Source: Ruegeria sp. PrR005 (GTDB lineage Bacteria > Pseudomonadota > Alphaproteobacteria > Rhodobacterales > Rhodobacteraceae). From it: a DNA stretch of 64,000 bases. The position numbers and the translations under genes are program-made. Each line of letters begins with the position of its first letter. Within the stretch, counting starts at the first letter, position 1. This document shows, in pieces, positions 42,559 through 50,437 of this stretch. The notes beneath the pieces are model-generated. The model did not search any database. It had not been told where the DNA came from and worked only from the letters and a program-made list of their open reading frames with translations. The DNA lies in NCBI RefSeq assembly GCF_010500245.1, contig NZ_JAAGOX010000012.1, positions 21,152-85,151 of the forward strand, in the 5' to 3' direction.

Positions 42559-43737
42559 ATGCGGAAGGTTCTGAAATGGGTGGCGCGGCTCTTGGCGCTG
42601 GCGGTGGTGATCGGAGCCGTGGGGTTCTTCGGTTTTCTGCCCGCCTATGTCGAGGACACATCGAACAATGTGATCGACCACGCGCCTTATCCGGTCAGCG
42701 ACCGCGCCGCCGCCCTGCACAAGACGCTGGTCGTGGGCGACTGGCATGCCGATCCGCTGCTCTGGAGCCGCGACCTGAGCCAGCGCGGCACCCGGGGCCA
42801 GGTCGATGTGCCCCGCCTGATCGAGGGCAACGTGGCCTTGCAAGTCTTTACCGCCGTTACCAAATCGCCCGCCGGGCAGAACTATGACAGCAACTCGGCC
42901 GAGGCGTTTGACAATATCACCCTTCTGGCGGTGGGCCAGCTCTGGCCGCTGCGCACCTGGACCAGCCTGCGCGAACGGGCGATCTGGCAGGCCGAAAAGC
43001 TGCATAAGGTCGAGGCCGCAGCCGAAGGCCGGCTCAAGATCATCAAGACAGCCGCCGATCTGGAAGCGGTGCTCGCCGCCAAGGCCCGCGGCGAGGCGGT
43101 GGTGGGTGGCATCCTGGGAATCGAGGGGGCGCATCCGCTCGAGGGCGATCTGGCCAATCTCGACCCGATCTATGACGCAGGCCACCGGGTCTATGGCCTG
43201 CAACATTTCTTTGACAACGAACTGGGCGGTTCGCTGCATGGCGAGGCCGATACCGGCCTGACCGAGTTTGGCCGCGCCGTGGTGGCGGAACTGGCCCGCC
43301 GTCCGGTGGTGATCGACCTAGCCCATTCCAGCCAGCAGGTGGCGCGCGACGTGCTGGCGATGACCGACATGCCGCTGGTGGTCAGCCACGGTGGCCTGCA
43401 CGGCCATTGCCCGGTGAAACGCAATTTTCCCGACGATCTGATGCGCGAGATCGCCGCCACCGGTGGGGTAATCGGCATGGGCTACTGGGCCGAGGTCGCC
43501 TGTGACGATATCACGCCCACGGGTATCGCCAAGATGATCGTCAAGGCGATCGAGACAGTGGGCGCCGATCATGTCTCTCTGGGGTCCGACTATGACGGTT
43601 CGGTGGAAACCGCATTCGACACCTCCGAACTGGCCGCACTCACCTCGGCTCTGCTGGATGCAGGCGTGACCGAAGATCAGATCCGCAAGGTGATGGGCGA
43701 TAACATGGTCCGCGTTCTGCGCGCCCGGCTGCGCTAG
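42559..43737 (+). CDS. Membrane dipeptidase (peptidase M19)
   Basis: A 392-residue zinc peptidase of the renal dipeptidase family, which cleaves dipeptides including D-amino acid containing ones. An N-terminal membrane anchor (LLALAVVIGAVGFFGFLPAY) places it on the outer face of the inner membrane. Zinc ligands are seen in VVGDWHADPLLW, the bridging glutamate in GIEGAHPLEGD, and histidines in IDLAHSS and VVSHGGLHGHC. ATG 42559 is preferred over ATG 42547 because GGAG lies six bases before it. A T-tract terminator follows at 43818. Confidence 0.87.
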   Translation: MRKVLKWVARLLALAVVIGAVGFFGFLPAYVEDTSNNVIDHAPYPVSDRAAALHKTLVVGDWHADPLLWSRDLSQRGTRGQVDVPRLIEGNVALQVFTAVTKSPAGQNYDSNSAEAFDNITLLAVGQLWPLRTWTSLRERAIWQAEKLHKVEAAAEGRLKIIKTAADLEAVLAAKARGEAVVGGILGIEGAHPLEGDLANLDPIYDAGHRVYGLQHFFDNELGGSLHGEADTGLTEFGRAVVAELARRPVVIDLAHSSQQVARDVLAMTDMPLVVSHGGLHGHCPVKRNFPDDLMREIAATGGVIGMGYWAEVACDDITPTGIAKMIVKAIETVGADHVSLGSDYDGSVETAFDTSELAALTSALLDAGVTEDQIRKVMGDNMVRVLRARLR

Positions 43738-43817
43738 CTCCTGACGGGATCGCCTCCTGGGCCTCTTCCCTGCCCAAACGAAGCGCGCCCTCTATTGAGC
43801 CTGCGCAAAATCAAGAA

Positions 43818-43840
43818 GGGCCCCGCCGGGCCCCTCTTTT
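43818..43840. terminator. Terminator between dipeptidase and rpoH
   Basis: GGGCCC-CGCC-GGGCCC followed by CCTCTTTT on the + strand. The other side is also T-rich when read leftward, so it may serve the convergent rpoH as well. Confidence 0.8.
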
Positions 43841-43872
43841 CACTCCGCCATAAATACTCACCTTCTGGCCGG

Positions 43873-44769
43873 TCAGGCCGGGGTCAGCATGCCTTTGTCG
43901 CGGGCCAGGTCGCGCATGCGCTTTTGCAGCTTTTCAAAGGCGCGCACCTCGATCTGGCGGATGCGTTCGCGGCTGACATTGTATTGCGCGCTCAGATCTT
44001 CCAGCGTCACCGGCTGGTCCATCAGGCGGCGCTGGGTCAGCACATCCTTTTCCCGGTCGTTCAGCACGTCAAGCGCGGCAACCAGCAGTTCACGTCGCGC
44101 CTCCAGTTCATCCCGCTCTTCATAATCGGTGGCCTGATCGGCGTCTTCGTCCTCAAGCCAGTCCTGCCATTGCATTGACCCTTCGCCCTCGGCGCCCACG
44201 GTCGCGTTCAACGACGCATCGCCGCCCGACATGCGCCGGTTCATGCTGATCACGTCGTCCTCGCTCACGCCGAGGTCCTTGGCGATCTGGCGCACGTTGT
44301 CGGGGTGCAGGTCGCCCTCTTCGAGAGCGCCGATCTTGGCCTTGGCCTTGCGCAGGTTGAAGAACAGCTTTTTCTGCGCGCTGGTGGTGCCCAGTTTCAC
44401 CAGCGACCACGAGCGCAGGATGTATTCCTGGATCGCGGCACGGATCCACCACATGGCATAGGTCGCCAGGCGGAACCCCTTTTCCGGGTCGAACCGCTTG
44501 ACAGCCTGCATCAGACCCACGTTGGCCTCGGAAATCACCTCGGCCTGCGGCAGGCCATAGCCGCGATAGCCCATGGCGATCTTGGCCGCCAGGCGCAGGT
44601 GGCTGGTGACCATCTTGTGCGCGGCCTCGGTATCCTGTTCCTCGACCCAGCGCTTGGCCAGCATGTATTCCTCTTCCGGCTCCAGCAGCGGGAACTTGCG
44701 GATTTCCTGCATGTAGCGGTTCAAGCCGCCTTCGGGCGTCGGCGCCGGGAGATTTGCGTAATTCGCCAT
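43873..44769 (-). CDS. rpoH: RNA polymerase sigma-32 factor
   Basis: A 298-residue heat-shock sigma factor. Region 1.2 (GGLNRYMQEIRKFPLLEPEE), region 2 (RFDPEKGFRLATYAMWWIRA, the -10 recognition helix), the RpoH box region (SWSLVKLGTTSAQKKLFFNL), and region 4.2 (LSAQYNVSRERIRQIEVRAF) are all present. It directs transcription of chaperone and protease genes. The start at ATG 44769 has GGGAGGG upstream. A sigma-32-like promoter lies about 45-70 bases before the start. Rhodobacteraceae often carry two rpoH genes; which one this is cannot be told. Confidence 0.94.
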   Translation of the reverse strand: MANYANLPAPTPEGGLNRYMQEIRKFPLLEPEEEYMLAKRWVEEQDTEAAHKMVTSHLRLAAKIAMGYRGYGLPQAEVISEANVGLMQAVKRFDPEKGFRLATYAMWWIRAAIQEYILRSWSLVKLGTTSAQKKLFFNLRKAKAKIGALEEGDLHPDNVRQIAKDLGVSEDDVISMNRRMSGGDASLNATVGAEGEGSMQWQDWLEDEDADQATDYEERDELEARRELLVAALDVLNDREKDVLTQRRLMDQPVTLEDLSAQYNVSRERIRQIEVRAFEKLQKRMRDLARDKGMLTPA

Positions 44770-44810
44770 TGTTCTGTGTCCCTCCCAAATGTTTAAGGAC
44801 TTAACATAGG

Positions 44811-44839
44811 ATATGGGTCACCTATACTGCCCATTCAAG
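44811..44839 (-). promoter_or_regulatory. Sigma-32-like promoter upstream of rpoH
   Basis: Reading leftward: CTTGAAT, 14 bases, ACCCATAT. This agrees with the E. coli sigma-32 pattern CTTGAAA-N11-15-CCCCATnT at 6/7 and 6-7/8 positions. Transcription would start about 35 bases before the rpoH ATG, suggesting that rpoH is itself part of the heat-shock regulon. The surrounding 150 bases are unusually AT-rich for this window. Confidence 0.5.
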
Positions 44840-44920
44840 TACCAATCAGTACAGTGCCAAAATTAAGCTTCGATTAAGAAAATGTGAGACCTTGGTTATC
44901 ACCTTGCCGTGCGGATTGTT

Positions 44921-45949
44921 TCACCGCCTCCGCAGGATGTCGAGTAAATCGCTGAAATCCTGCGGCAGCGGCGAAGAGAACTGCATGGCCGCGCCGGTCA
45001 CCGGGTGTTCAAAGCCCAGGACAGCGGCATGCAGCGCCTGGCGCGGAAACCCTGCCACCGCCTCGACCGCTTCGGGCGACAGCGCCTTTGGCGACAGTTT
45101 GCGCCGCCCGCCATAGACCGGGTCCCCCAACAGCCCATGGCCGGCATGGGCCATGTGCACACGGATCTGATGGGTGCGGCCGGTTTCCAGCCAGCAGTCG
45201 ATCAGCGAGACCGCCGCCGGGATGCCAAAGCTTTCGATCACCCGCGCCCGTGTCACCGCATGCCGGCCACCGTGGAAGATCACCGCCTGTTTCTGCCGGT
45301 CATGCGGGTGCCGGGCCAGCTGCGTGGTCAGGCGCAGCACATTTCCCGGCTCGAAACTGGCCCCCTTGACCCCGCGCAGGCGCGGGTCGCTGCCATCGGG
45401 CACCCCGTAGCAGAGCGCGATGTAATGCCGTTCGGCACTGTGGGCGGCGAATTGCGCGGCCAGACCGTGATGGGCGGCGTCACTCTTGGCCACCACCAAA
45501 AGACCGCTGGTATCCTTGTCGATCCGGTGCACGATCCCGGGTCGTTTCACCCCGCCCACCCCCGACAGGTTGTCGCCGCAATGGGCCAGCAGCGCATTGA
45601 CCAGCGTGCCCGAGGGGGTGCCGGGCGCAGGATGCACCACCATACCCGCGGGCTTGTCGATCACGATCAGGTCGTCATCCTCGTAGACCACCACCAGCGG
45701 GATCGCCTCGGGCGCGATATGGCTTTCCTCGGCCTCGGTCAGGGCAATGGCCACCCGCGCGCCTTCGGCGACACGCGTCTTGGGGTCGGTGATCACCTGT
45801 CCATCGACGGTGACCGCACCCTCGGCGATCAGCCGGGCCAGCCGGGTGCGCGACAACGCCGCCTCCTCTGGTACATCCCGCGAAAGCGCCTTATCAAGGC
45901 GGGGCGGCGGCGCCGCCGCGATGACAAATTCCAGCCTGGCCTTATCCAT
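44921..45949 (-). CDS. rluD: RluA-family 23S rRNA pseudouridine synthase
   Basis: A 342-residue pseudouridine synthase with an N-terminal S4 domain (SRTRLARLIAEGAVTVDGQV, residues ~31-50) and the catalytic domain. The active Asp is in HRIDKDTSGLLVVAKSD. ETGRTHQIRVHMAHAGHGLL and LHAAVLGFEHPVTG mark the C-terminal half. The architecture matches RluD, which modifies helix 69 of 23S rRNA; RluC is the alternative. The start is MDKARLEF at ATG 45947-45949, which shares bases with the start of the divergent small membrane gene. The open frame beyond that lies inside the other gene. Confidence 0.87.
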   Translation of the reverse strand: MDKARLEFVIAAAPPPRLDKALSRDVPEEAALSRTRLARLIAEGAVTVDGQVITDPKTRVAEGARVAIALTEAEESHIAPEAIPLVVVYEDDDLIVIDKPAGMVVHPAPGTPSGTLVNALLAHCGDNLSGVGGVKRPGIVHRIDKDTSGLLVVAKSDAAHHGLAAQFAAHSAERHYIALCYGVPDGSDPRLRGVKGASFEPGNVLRLTTQLARHPHDRQKQAVIFHGGRHAVTRARVIESFGIPAAVSLIDCWLETGRTHQIRVHMAHAGHGLLGDPVYGGRRKLSPKALSPEAVEAVAGFPRQALHAAVLGFEHPVTGAAMQFSSPLPQDFSDLLDILRRR

Positions 45950-46256
45950 GACCGCCCCTTCCGATCCCGAGATACCGCAGGAAACCCCGCAGCTGAGACT
46001 GCTGCGGCGCATGGTCATGGCATTGACCGCGGTGATGATTGGCGGGGTTCTAGTCACATTCGCGCTGATTGTCATCCGCCTGAGCGACAGAACCCCGACA
46101 CTGCCGGAGCAGGTCGAATTGCCGGATGGGGCCGGGGCGCTTGCGGTGACCATCGGTTCCAACTGGTACGCGGTGGTCACGGATGACGACCGCATCCTGA
46201 TCTTTGACAAGACCACGGGAAAACTGCGGCAGACGGTGCCTCTGTCAACTGACTGA
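45948..46256 (+). CDS. Small membrane protein (DUF6476-like)
   Basis: A 102-residue protein with a short N-terminal tail, one transmembrane helix (MVMALTAVMIGGVLVTFALI, about residues 22-41) and a small periplasmic beta domain (GALAVTIGSNWYAVVTDDDR, ILIFDKTTGKLRQTV). The function is unknown; I associate this fold with alphaproteobacterial proteins of the DUF6476 group. The ATG at 45948 lies in the CATG that also starts rluD on the other strand, so the two genes overlap by two bases head to head. Confidence 0.75.
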   Translation: MTAPSDPEIPQETPQLRLLRRMVMALTAVMIGGVLVTFALIVIRLSDRTPTLPEQVELPDGAGALAVTIGSNWYAVVTDDDRILIFDKTTGKLRQTVPLSTD

Positions 46257-46367
46257 TCGAATTGAACACTATCCTTTGGTATAGTTCCCCTATCCCCTTT
46301 AGCTTTGGTGCCCGCGTCGGCCGTTTGCTAAATGTGTATCTGCGAAACATCGCCACTCACCAAGCGT

Positions 46368-46400
46368 CAGGCCCGCAACCAGGGGGAGTTTGCGGGCCTG
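46368..46400. other. Strong unassigned hairpin in the 46.26-46.53 kb gap
   Basis: CAGGCCCGCAA (46368-46378) and TTGCGGGCCTG (46390-46400) pair perfectly over 11 bp with an 11-base A/G-rich loop. It lies 112 bases past the small membrane gene and 135 before imuA. It is either a distant terminator or the 3' end of a small RNA. No T tract follows. Confidence 0.45.
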
Positions 46401-46502
46401 TCCGGTTCTTCATGAAATTCATCTTTTGAGCCCTGCCCCGTCCGGTCTGTCGGCCAATCTGGACATCTGCCCGCAGCAGGCGCATATGCACGGCCCCATT
46501 GA

Positions 46503-46517
46503 GAACATAAAGTGAAC
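46503..46517. promoter_or_regulatory. SOS (LexA) box upstream of the imuA-like gene
   Basis: GAAC-ATAAAGT-GAAC is a perfect match to the alphaproteobacterial LexA direct repeat GTTC-N7-GTTC read on the opposite strand. It ends 17 bases before the imuA ATG, where a bound repressor would block transcription. Confidence 0.78.
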
Positions 46518-46534
46518 AAACTATCCTGCGCACC

Positions 46535-47188
46535 ATGCCGACTCAGCTTCTGTCCTCCCGATCTTCCGCGCGTGACCCAGTTCTTGCCCTGCATCCCGAG
46601 GCCCGGCTGCCCCTGGCCCGCGCGCACGAGGCCTGCGGCCCGGCAAGACGCACATTTGCCTTGTGGCTGGCGGAACGGATGCAGGGGCCGATCCTCTGGC
46701 TCTCACCGTCTTGGGACTCCGGGCGCCCCAATCCCGACGGGATGGCGGCATTCGCCGATCCGGGGCGATTTCTTTTTGTGCATCCGAACCGGAATGACGA
46801 TCTGTTGTGGTGCATGGAGGAGGCCTTGCGCAGCGGTGCGGTGCCGCTGGTGGTGGCCGACCTGCTCGGCCCGCCCGGGCTGACGCCGGTACGCCGGTTG
46901 CATCTGGCCGCCGAACAGGGCGCGATGCGGGGAACGCCGGCGCTGGGTCTGCTGCTGTGCCCGGGCGAAGGCGGCGCGCCGGGGATCGAAACCCGCTGGC
47001 ACATGGCGACCGCCCATCTTGCGAAGACGCAACGCTGGACCCTGACCCGCAGTCGCGCCCGGACGCTACCGCCAAAGACCTGGCTGGCCACTCGGAAAAG
47101 ATCCGGGGGCGGGCTGGATCTGCAAACCCCGGCCACGGCTGACAGGGTCGGCCCCGATGCCGAAAAAGTCACTGGTCAATTCTCCTGA
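46535..47188 (+). CDS. imuA: ImuA-like SOS mutagenesis protein
   Basis: A 217-residue RecA/SulA-related protein. Similarity to ImuA is seen in LARAHEACGPARRTFALWLA, GPILWLSPSWDS, LWCMEEALRSGAVPLVVADL, RRLHLAAEQG and ETRWHMATA. There is no intact Walker A, as in other ImuA proteins. In other species ImuA works with ImuB and DnaE2 in translesion synthesis. Here an MFS gene follows 19 bases later and no imuB or dnaE2 is within reach, so the gene is separated from its usual partners. A perfect SOS box supports damage-inducible expression. Confidence 0.72.
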   Translation: MPTQLLSSRSSARDPVLALHPEARLPLARAHEACGPARRTFALWLAERMQGPILWLSPSWDSGRPNPDGMAAFADPGRFLFVHPNRNDDLLWCMEEALRSGAVPLVVADLLGPPGLTPVRRLHLAAEQGAMRGTPALGLLLCPGEGGAPGIETRWHMATAHLAKTQRWTLTRSRARTLPPKTWLATRKRSGGGLDLQTPATADRVGPDAEKVTGQFS

Positions 47189-47207
47189 CCAGCCCTAGCG
47201 TGCCGGC

Positions 47208-48422
47208 ATGACTCATCCGGTTCACGACAGCGCCTATTCATGGTTCCGACTGGCCATCACCCTGGCCATTGCGGCGGTGTCCTCTGCCGGAATGTGGGCG
47301 GTGATCGTGGTGATGCCCGCGATCGAGGCGCAATTCGGCACCGGCCGGGCCGCCTCGACGATGCCCTATACGCTGACGATGATCGGCTTTGCCTTTGGCA
47401 ACATGTGGCTGGGCCGCCTGGTCGACCGGATGGGCGTGACCCGCGCCCTGATCGGGGCGGCGCTGCTGTCGGCGCTGAGCTATCTGCTGGCGACGATGGC
47501 GCCAACCATCCTGTTGCTCTCTCTGGCGCATCTGCTGATGGGGCTGGGCACCGCGATCGGATTCGGGCCGCTGATGGCGGATATCTCGCACTGGTTCATG
47601 CGTCGGCGCGGTATTGCCGTGGCGGTGGTGGCCAGTGGCAACTACCTGGCCGGCGCCATCTGGCCCGCCCTGATGGCCGATGTCCTGGCCGGGCGCGGCT
47701 GGCAGGCGGTGTACCTGTCGCTGGCGGTACTGACGCTGGCGGTGGTGATCCCACTGTCGCTGGTCCTGCGCCGCAGGTTGCCGGACGAGGCGCATCTGGC
47801 CGCCGCCGCCACTGCCCGGGTCAACGCGCGCAGTGTCGGGCTGAGCCCCCGGGCGCTGCAATACCTTCTGGGGATCGCCGGGATCGGCTGTTGCGTGGCG
47901 ATGTCGATGCCGCAGGTCCATATCGTGTCCTATTGCGTGGGGCTGGGATATGGCCCGGCGGTGGGGGCCGAAATGCTGTCGCTGATGCTCTTGGGAGGCG
48001 TGGTCAGCCGGATCATCTCGGGCCTTGTCGCCGACCGTCTGGGCGGGCTCAGGACATTGCTTATCGGCTCGGTGCTGCAATGCGCGGCGCTGTTCCTGTT
48101 CCTCCCCTATGACGGGATGGTGCCGCTTTATGTGATCAGCACGCTCTTCGGTCTCAGCCAGGGCGGCATCGTGCCCAGCTATGCGCTGGTGGTGCGCGAA
48201 TACATGCCCCCGCGCGAGGCCGGTGCCCGCGTCGGATTCGTGCTGATGATGACCATTCTGGGCATGGCTCTGGGCGGTTGGATGACGGGCTGGATCTATG
48301 ATCTGACCTCCAGCTATCAGCTCGCCTTCATCAACGGTATCGCCTGGAACGCGCTCAATATCGCCATCGCGCTCTGGCTGCTGTCGCGGTCCCGGCCGCG
48401 GGCACAGGCGGTTCTCGCCTGA
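47208..48422 (+). CDS. MFS transporter
   Basis: A 404-residue permease with 12 predicted membrane segments. MFS loop motifs are NMWLGRLVDRMGVTRALIGA (residues ~64-83) and RIISGLVADRLGGLRTLLIG in the second half. It resembles OFA/monocarboxylate-type carriers (e.g. GLGTAIGFGPLMADISHWFM), so an organic acid is a possible substrate. It lies 19 bases after imuA and may be co-transcribed with it, although functionally unrelated. A YceI gene follows. Confidence 0.82.
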   Translation: MTHPVHDSAYSWFRLAITLAIAAVSSAGMWAVIVVMPAIEAQFGTGRAASTMPYTLTMIGFAFGNMWLGRLVDRMGVTRALIGAALLSALSYLLATMAPTILLLSLAHLLMGLGTAIGFGPLMADISHWFMRRRGIAVAVVASGNYLAGAIWPALMADVLAGRGWQAVYLSLAVLTLAVVIPLSLVLRRRLPDEAHLAAAATARVNARSVGLSPRALQYLLGIAGIGCCVAMSMPQVHIVSYCVGLGYGPAVGAEMLSLMLLGGVVSRIISGLVADRLGGLRTLLIGSVLQCAALFLFLPYDGMVPLYVISTLFGLSQGGIVPSYALVVREYMPPREAGARVGFVLMMTILGMALGGWMTGWIYDLTSSYQLAFINGIAWNALNIAIALWLLSRSRPRAQAVLA

Positions 48423-48457
48423 CAGTTCTCCGGACACCGGCCCAAAGGAGGTCGTCC

Positions 48458-49054
48458 ATGCCCCTTCTCACCCGCCGCGCCCTGCTTGCCGCCATCCTGA
48501 TGTTGCCCGCGCTCGGGCCCGCGGCCGCCGCTCCGGCGCGCTATGTTCTGGATCGTGACCGGTCCGAGGTGGGTTTCAGTTTCGATCTTGCCGGGACACG
48601 GCTGCGCGGCACCATGCCGGTGGCCCGCGCCGAAGTACTGGTCGACCTCTCGGACCTGAGCCGCAGCAGCGTCGATGTCACGCTTGACGTGGCCAGGGCA
48701 CGGGTCGCGCTGCCACTGGCGCGGCAGGCGATGCTGGGGCCAGACATCCTGTGGGCCGAACGCTATCCCGAGACCCGCTTTGTTTCGGCCCGAATCCGGT
48801 TGGGCCCCCAGGGCCGGATCTCCGAAGGCGCCGAGATCGTCGGCCACCTGACCATCCGCGACGTCACCCGGCCCGTCACCCTGCGGGTCGCGCTCTACCG
48901 CCAGCCCGGAAGCGCGCCCGAGGATCTGGACTTCCTTGAAATCCGGCTGACTGGCAGCGTCAGCCGTCGTGCCTTTGGCGCATCGGGCCGCGCCGATATC
49001 GTACGGGACCGGGTCGATCTGGACATATCCGCCACGATCCGGCGTGCCGAATGA
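48458..49054 (+). CDS. YceI family periplasmic protein
   Basis: A 198-residue lipocalin-like protein. The signal peptide RALLAAILMLPALGPAAAA precedes YVLDRDRSEVGFSFDL; ITRDV-like IRDVTRPVTL and AEGAEIVGHLTI-type strands follow. YceI proteins bind isoprenoid lipids in the periplasm; the ligand here is unknown. A very strong ribosome site (AAAGGAGG) precedes ATG 48458, suggesting high expression. Confidence 0.85.
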   Translation: MPLLTRRALLAAILMLPALGPAAAAPARYVLDRDRSEVGFSFDLAGTRLRGTMPVARAEVLVDLSDLSRSSVDVTLDVARARVALPLARQAMLGPDILWAERYPETRFVSARIRLGPQGRISEGAEIVGHLTIRDVTRPVTLRVALYRQPGSAPEDLDFLEIRLTGSVSRRAFGASGRADIVRDRVDLDISATIRRAE

Positions 49055-49131
49055 CAAAAGGGTCGAAATCGACCTCAAAACGTCGATAAATCAGAGGACA
49101 CCTCTGCCCCATCCCATTACCAGCCAAAGTC

Positions 49132-50355
49132 ATGCGCACGATCATTTCCTTTGCCGCCCTGTTCCTGTCCGTCATCCTGCTGCAACTGTCGACCGGCGGT
49201 GTCGGGCCGTTGGATGCGATTTCCGGCATCACGCTGGGTTTCTCCAAAGGAGAGATCGGCATGTTGGGTTCGGCGCATTTCTTCGGCTTCTTCATCGGCT
49301 GCTGGTGGGCACCGCGCCTGATGGGGTCGGTCGGCCATTCCCGGGCCTTTGCCGCCTGCACCGCCTTGGGCGCCATGGGGCTGATCGGCCATACCCTGAC
49401 CGAAGATCCCTATGCCTGGGCCGTGATGCGGGTGGCGTCGGGCATCTGTGTGGCGGGCTGCTACACCGTGATCGAGGCCTGGCTGAACGCCAAGCTGACC
49501 AACGAGATCCGGGGCCGCGCCATGGGCACCTACCGGATCGCCGATTCCGGTGCCTCGCTCTGTGCGCAGCTGATCATCGCGGTGCTGCCGCCCGCCTCCT
49601 ACGTGTCCTATAACCTGCTGGCGATCCTGTGCTGTGCGGCGCTGCTGCCGCTGACGCTGAGCAAGGCGTCCCAGCCCGAAACCCCTGAAGCTCCGCGTCT
49701 TCGGCCCGGGTTGGCCTGGGCCTGTTCGCCGCTGGCTGTCGCCGGGGTCATCGTGGCCGCGGTCAGTTCCGCCTCGTTCCGGATGGTCGGACCGGTCTAT
49801 GGTCAGGAGGTCGGGCTGGCGGTGAACCAGATCGCCTTATTCCTCGCCGCCTTTGTGCTGGGCGGGGTCGCGGCGCAATACCCGGTTGGGTGGCTGGCCG
49901 ACAAATACGACCGCCGGTGGGTACTGATCTGGGTCTCGGTCGCGGCGATGGGCGCCTGCGGCGTGATCGCGGCGGCCGGTGGGACCGGCACATTGGGCGT
50001 GATGCTGGCGGCGGGACTGTTCGGCTTTACCTCCTTCCCGATCTTCTCGATCTCGGCGGCCCATGCCAACGACTTCGCCACCTCGGAACAGCGGGTCGAG
50101 CTGTCGGCGGCGCTGATGTTCTGGTACGCGCTCGGCGCCATCGCCGCCCCCTATATCGCCTCGACCCTGATCGAAGGGTTCGGGCCGCCCGCGCTCTTTG
50201 GCCTGATCGCTACCGCGCATCTGTTCCTGATCGGCTTTGGCCTGACCCGCATGCGCGCCCGGCCCACACCCGAAGAGCGCACCAGCTATGTGTTCTCGCC
50301 CCGGACCTCGTTCACCATCGGGCGCCTTCTGAAACGCTCGCGCGAAGAGAATTAA
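49132..50355 (+). CDS. MFS transporter (YcaD-like)
   Basis: A 407-residue permease with 12 membrane segments. MFS motifs are [40 protein letters not shown] and [20 protein letters not shown]. The arrangement resembles E. coli YcaD. The cytoplasmic C-terminus ([20 protein letters not shown]) is conserved-looking. The substrate is unknown. It reads toward metG, 82 bases upstream of it. Confidence 0.82.
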   Translation: MRTIISFAALFLSVILLQLSTGGVGPLDAISGITLGFSKGEIGMLGSAHFFGFFIGCWWAPRLMGSVGHSRAFAACTALGAMGLIGHTLTEDPYAWAVMRVASGICVAGCYTVIEAWLNAKLTNEIRGRAMGTYRIADSGASLCAQLIIAVLPPASYVSYNLLAILCCAALLPLTLSKASQPETPEAPRLRPGLAWACSPLAVAGVIVAAVSSASFRMVGPVYGQEVGLAVNQIALFLAAFVLGGVAAQYPVGWLADKYDRRWVLIWVSVAAMGACGVIAAAGGTGTLGVMLAAGLFGFTSFPIFSISAAHANDFATSEQRVELSAALMFWYALGAIAAPYIASTLIEGFGPPALFGLIATAHLFLIGFGLTRMRARPTPEERTSYVFSPRTSFTIGRLLKRSREEN

Positions 50356-50437
50356 GGGCCTGCCCCGAAAAGGGGGATTTCTCCCCCTGTCTGCCTGCGT
50401 TAAAGGAAGCCCACACGATTTTCGCGGAAGTGGGACT

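Noticed and set aside
45005..46186. 393-codon plus-strand frame opposite rluD
   Set aside because: Shadow of rluD; His/Arg/Gln-rich with no domain.
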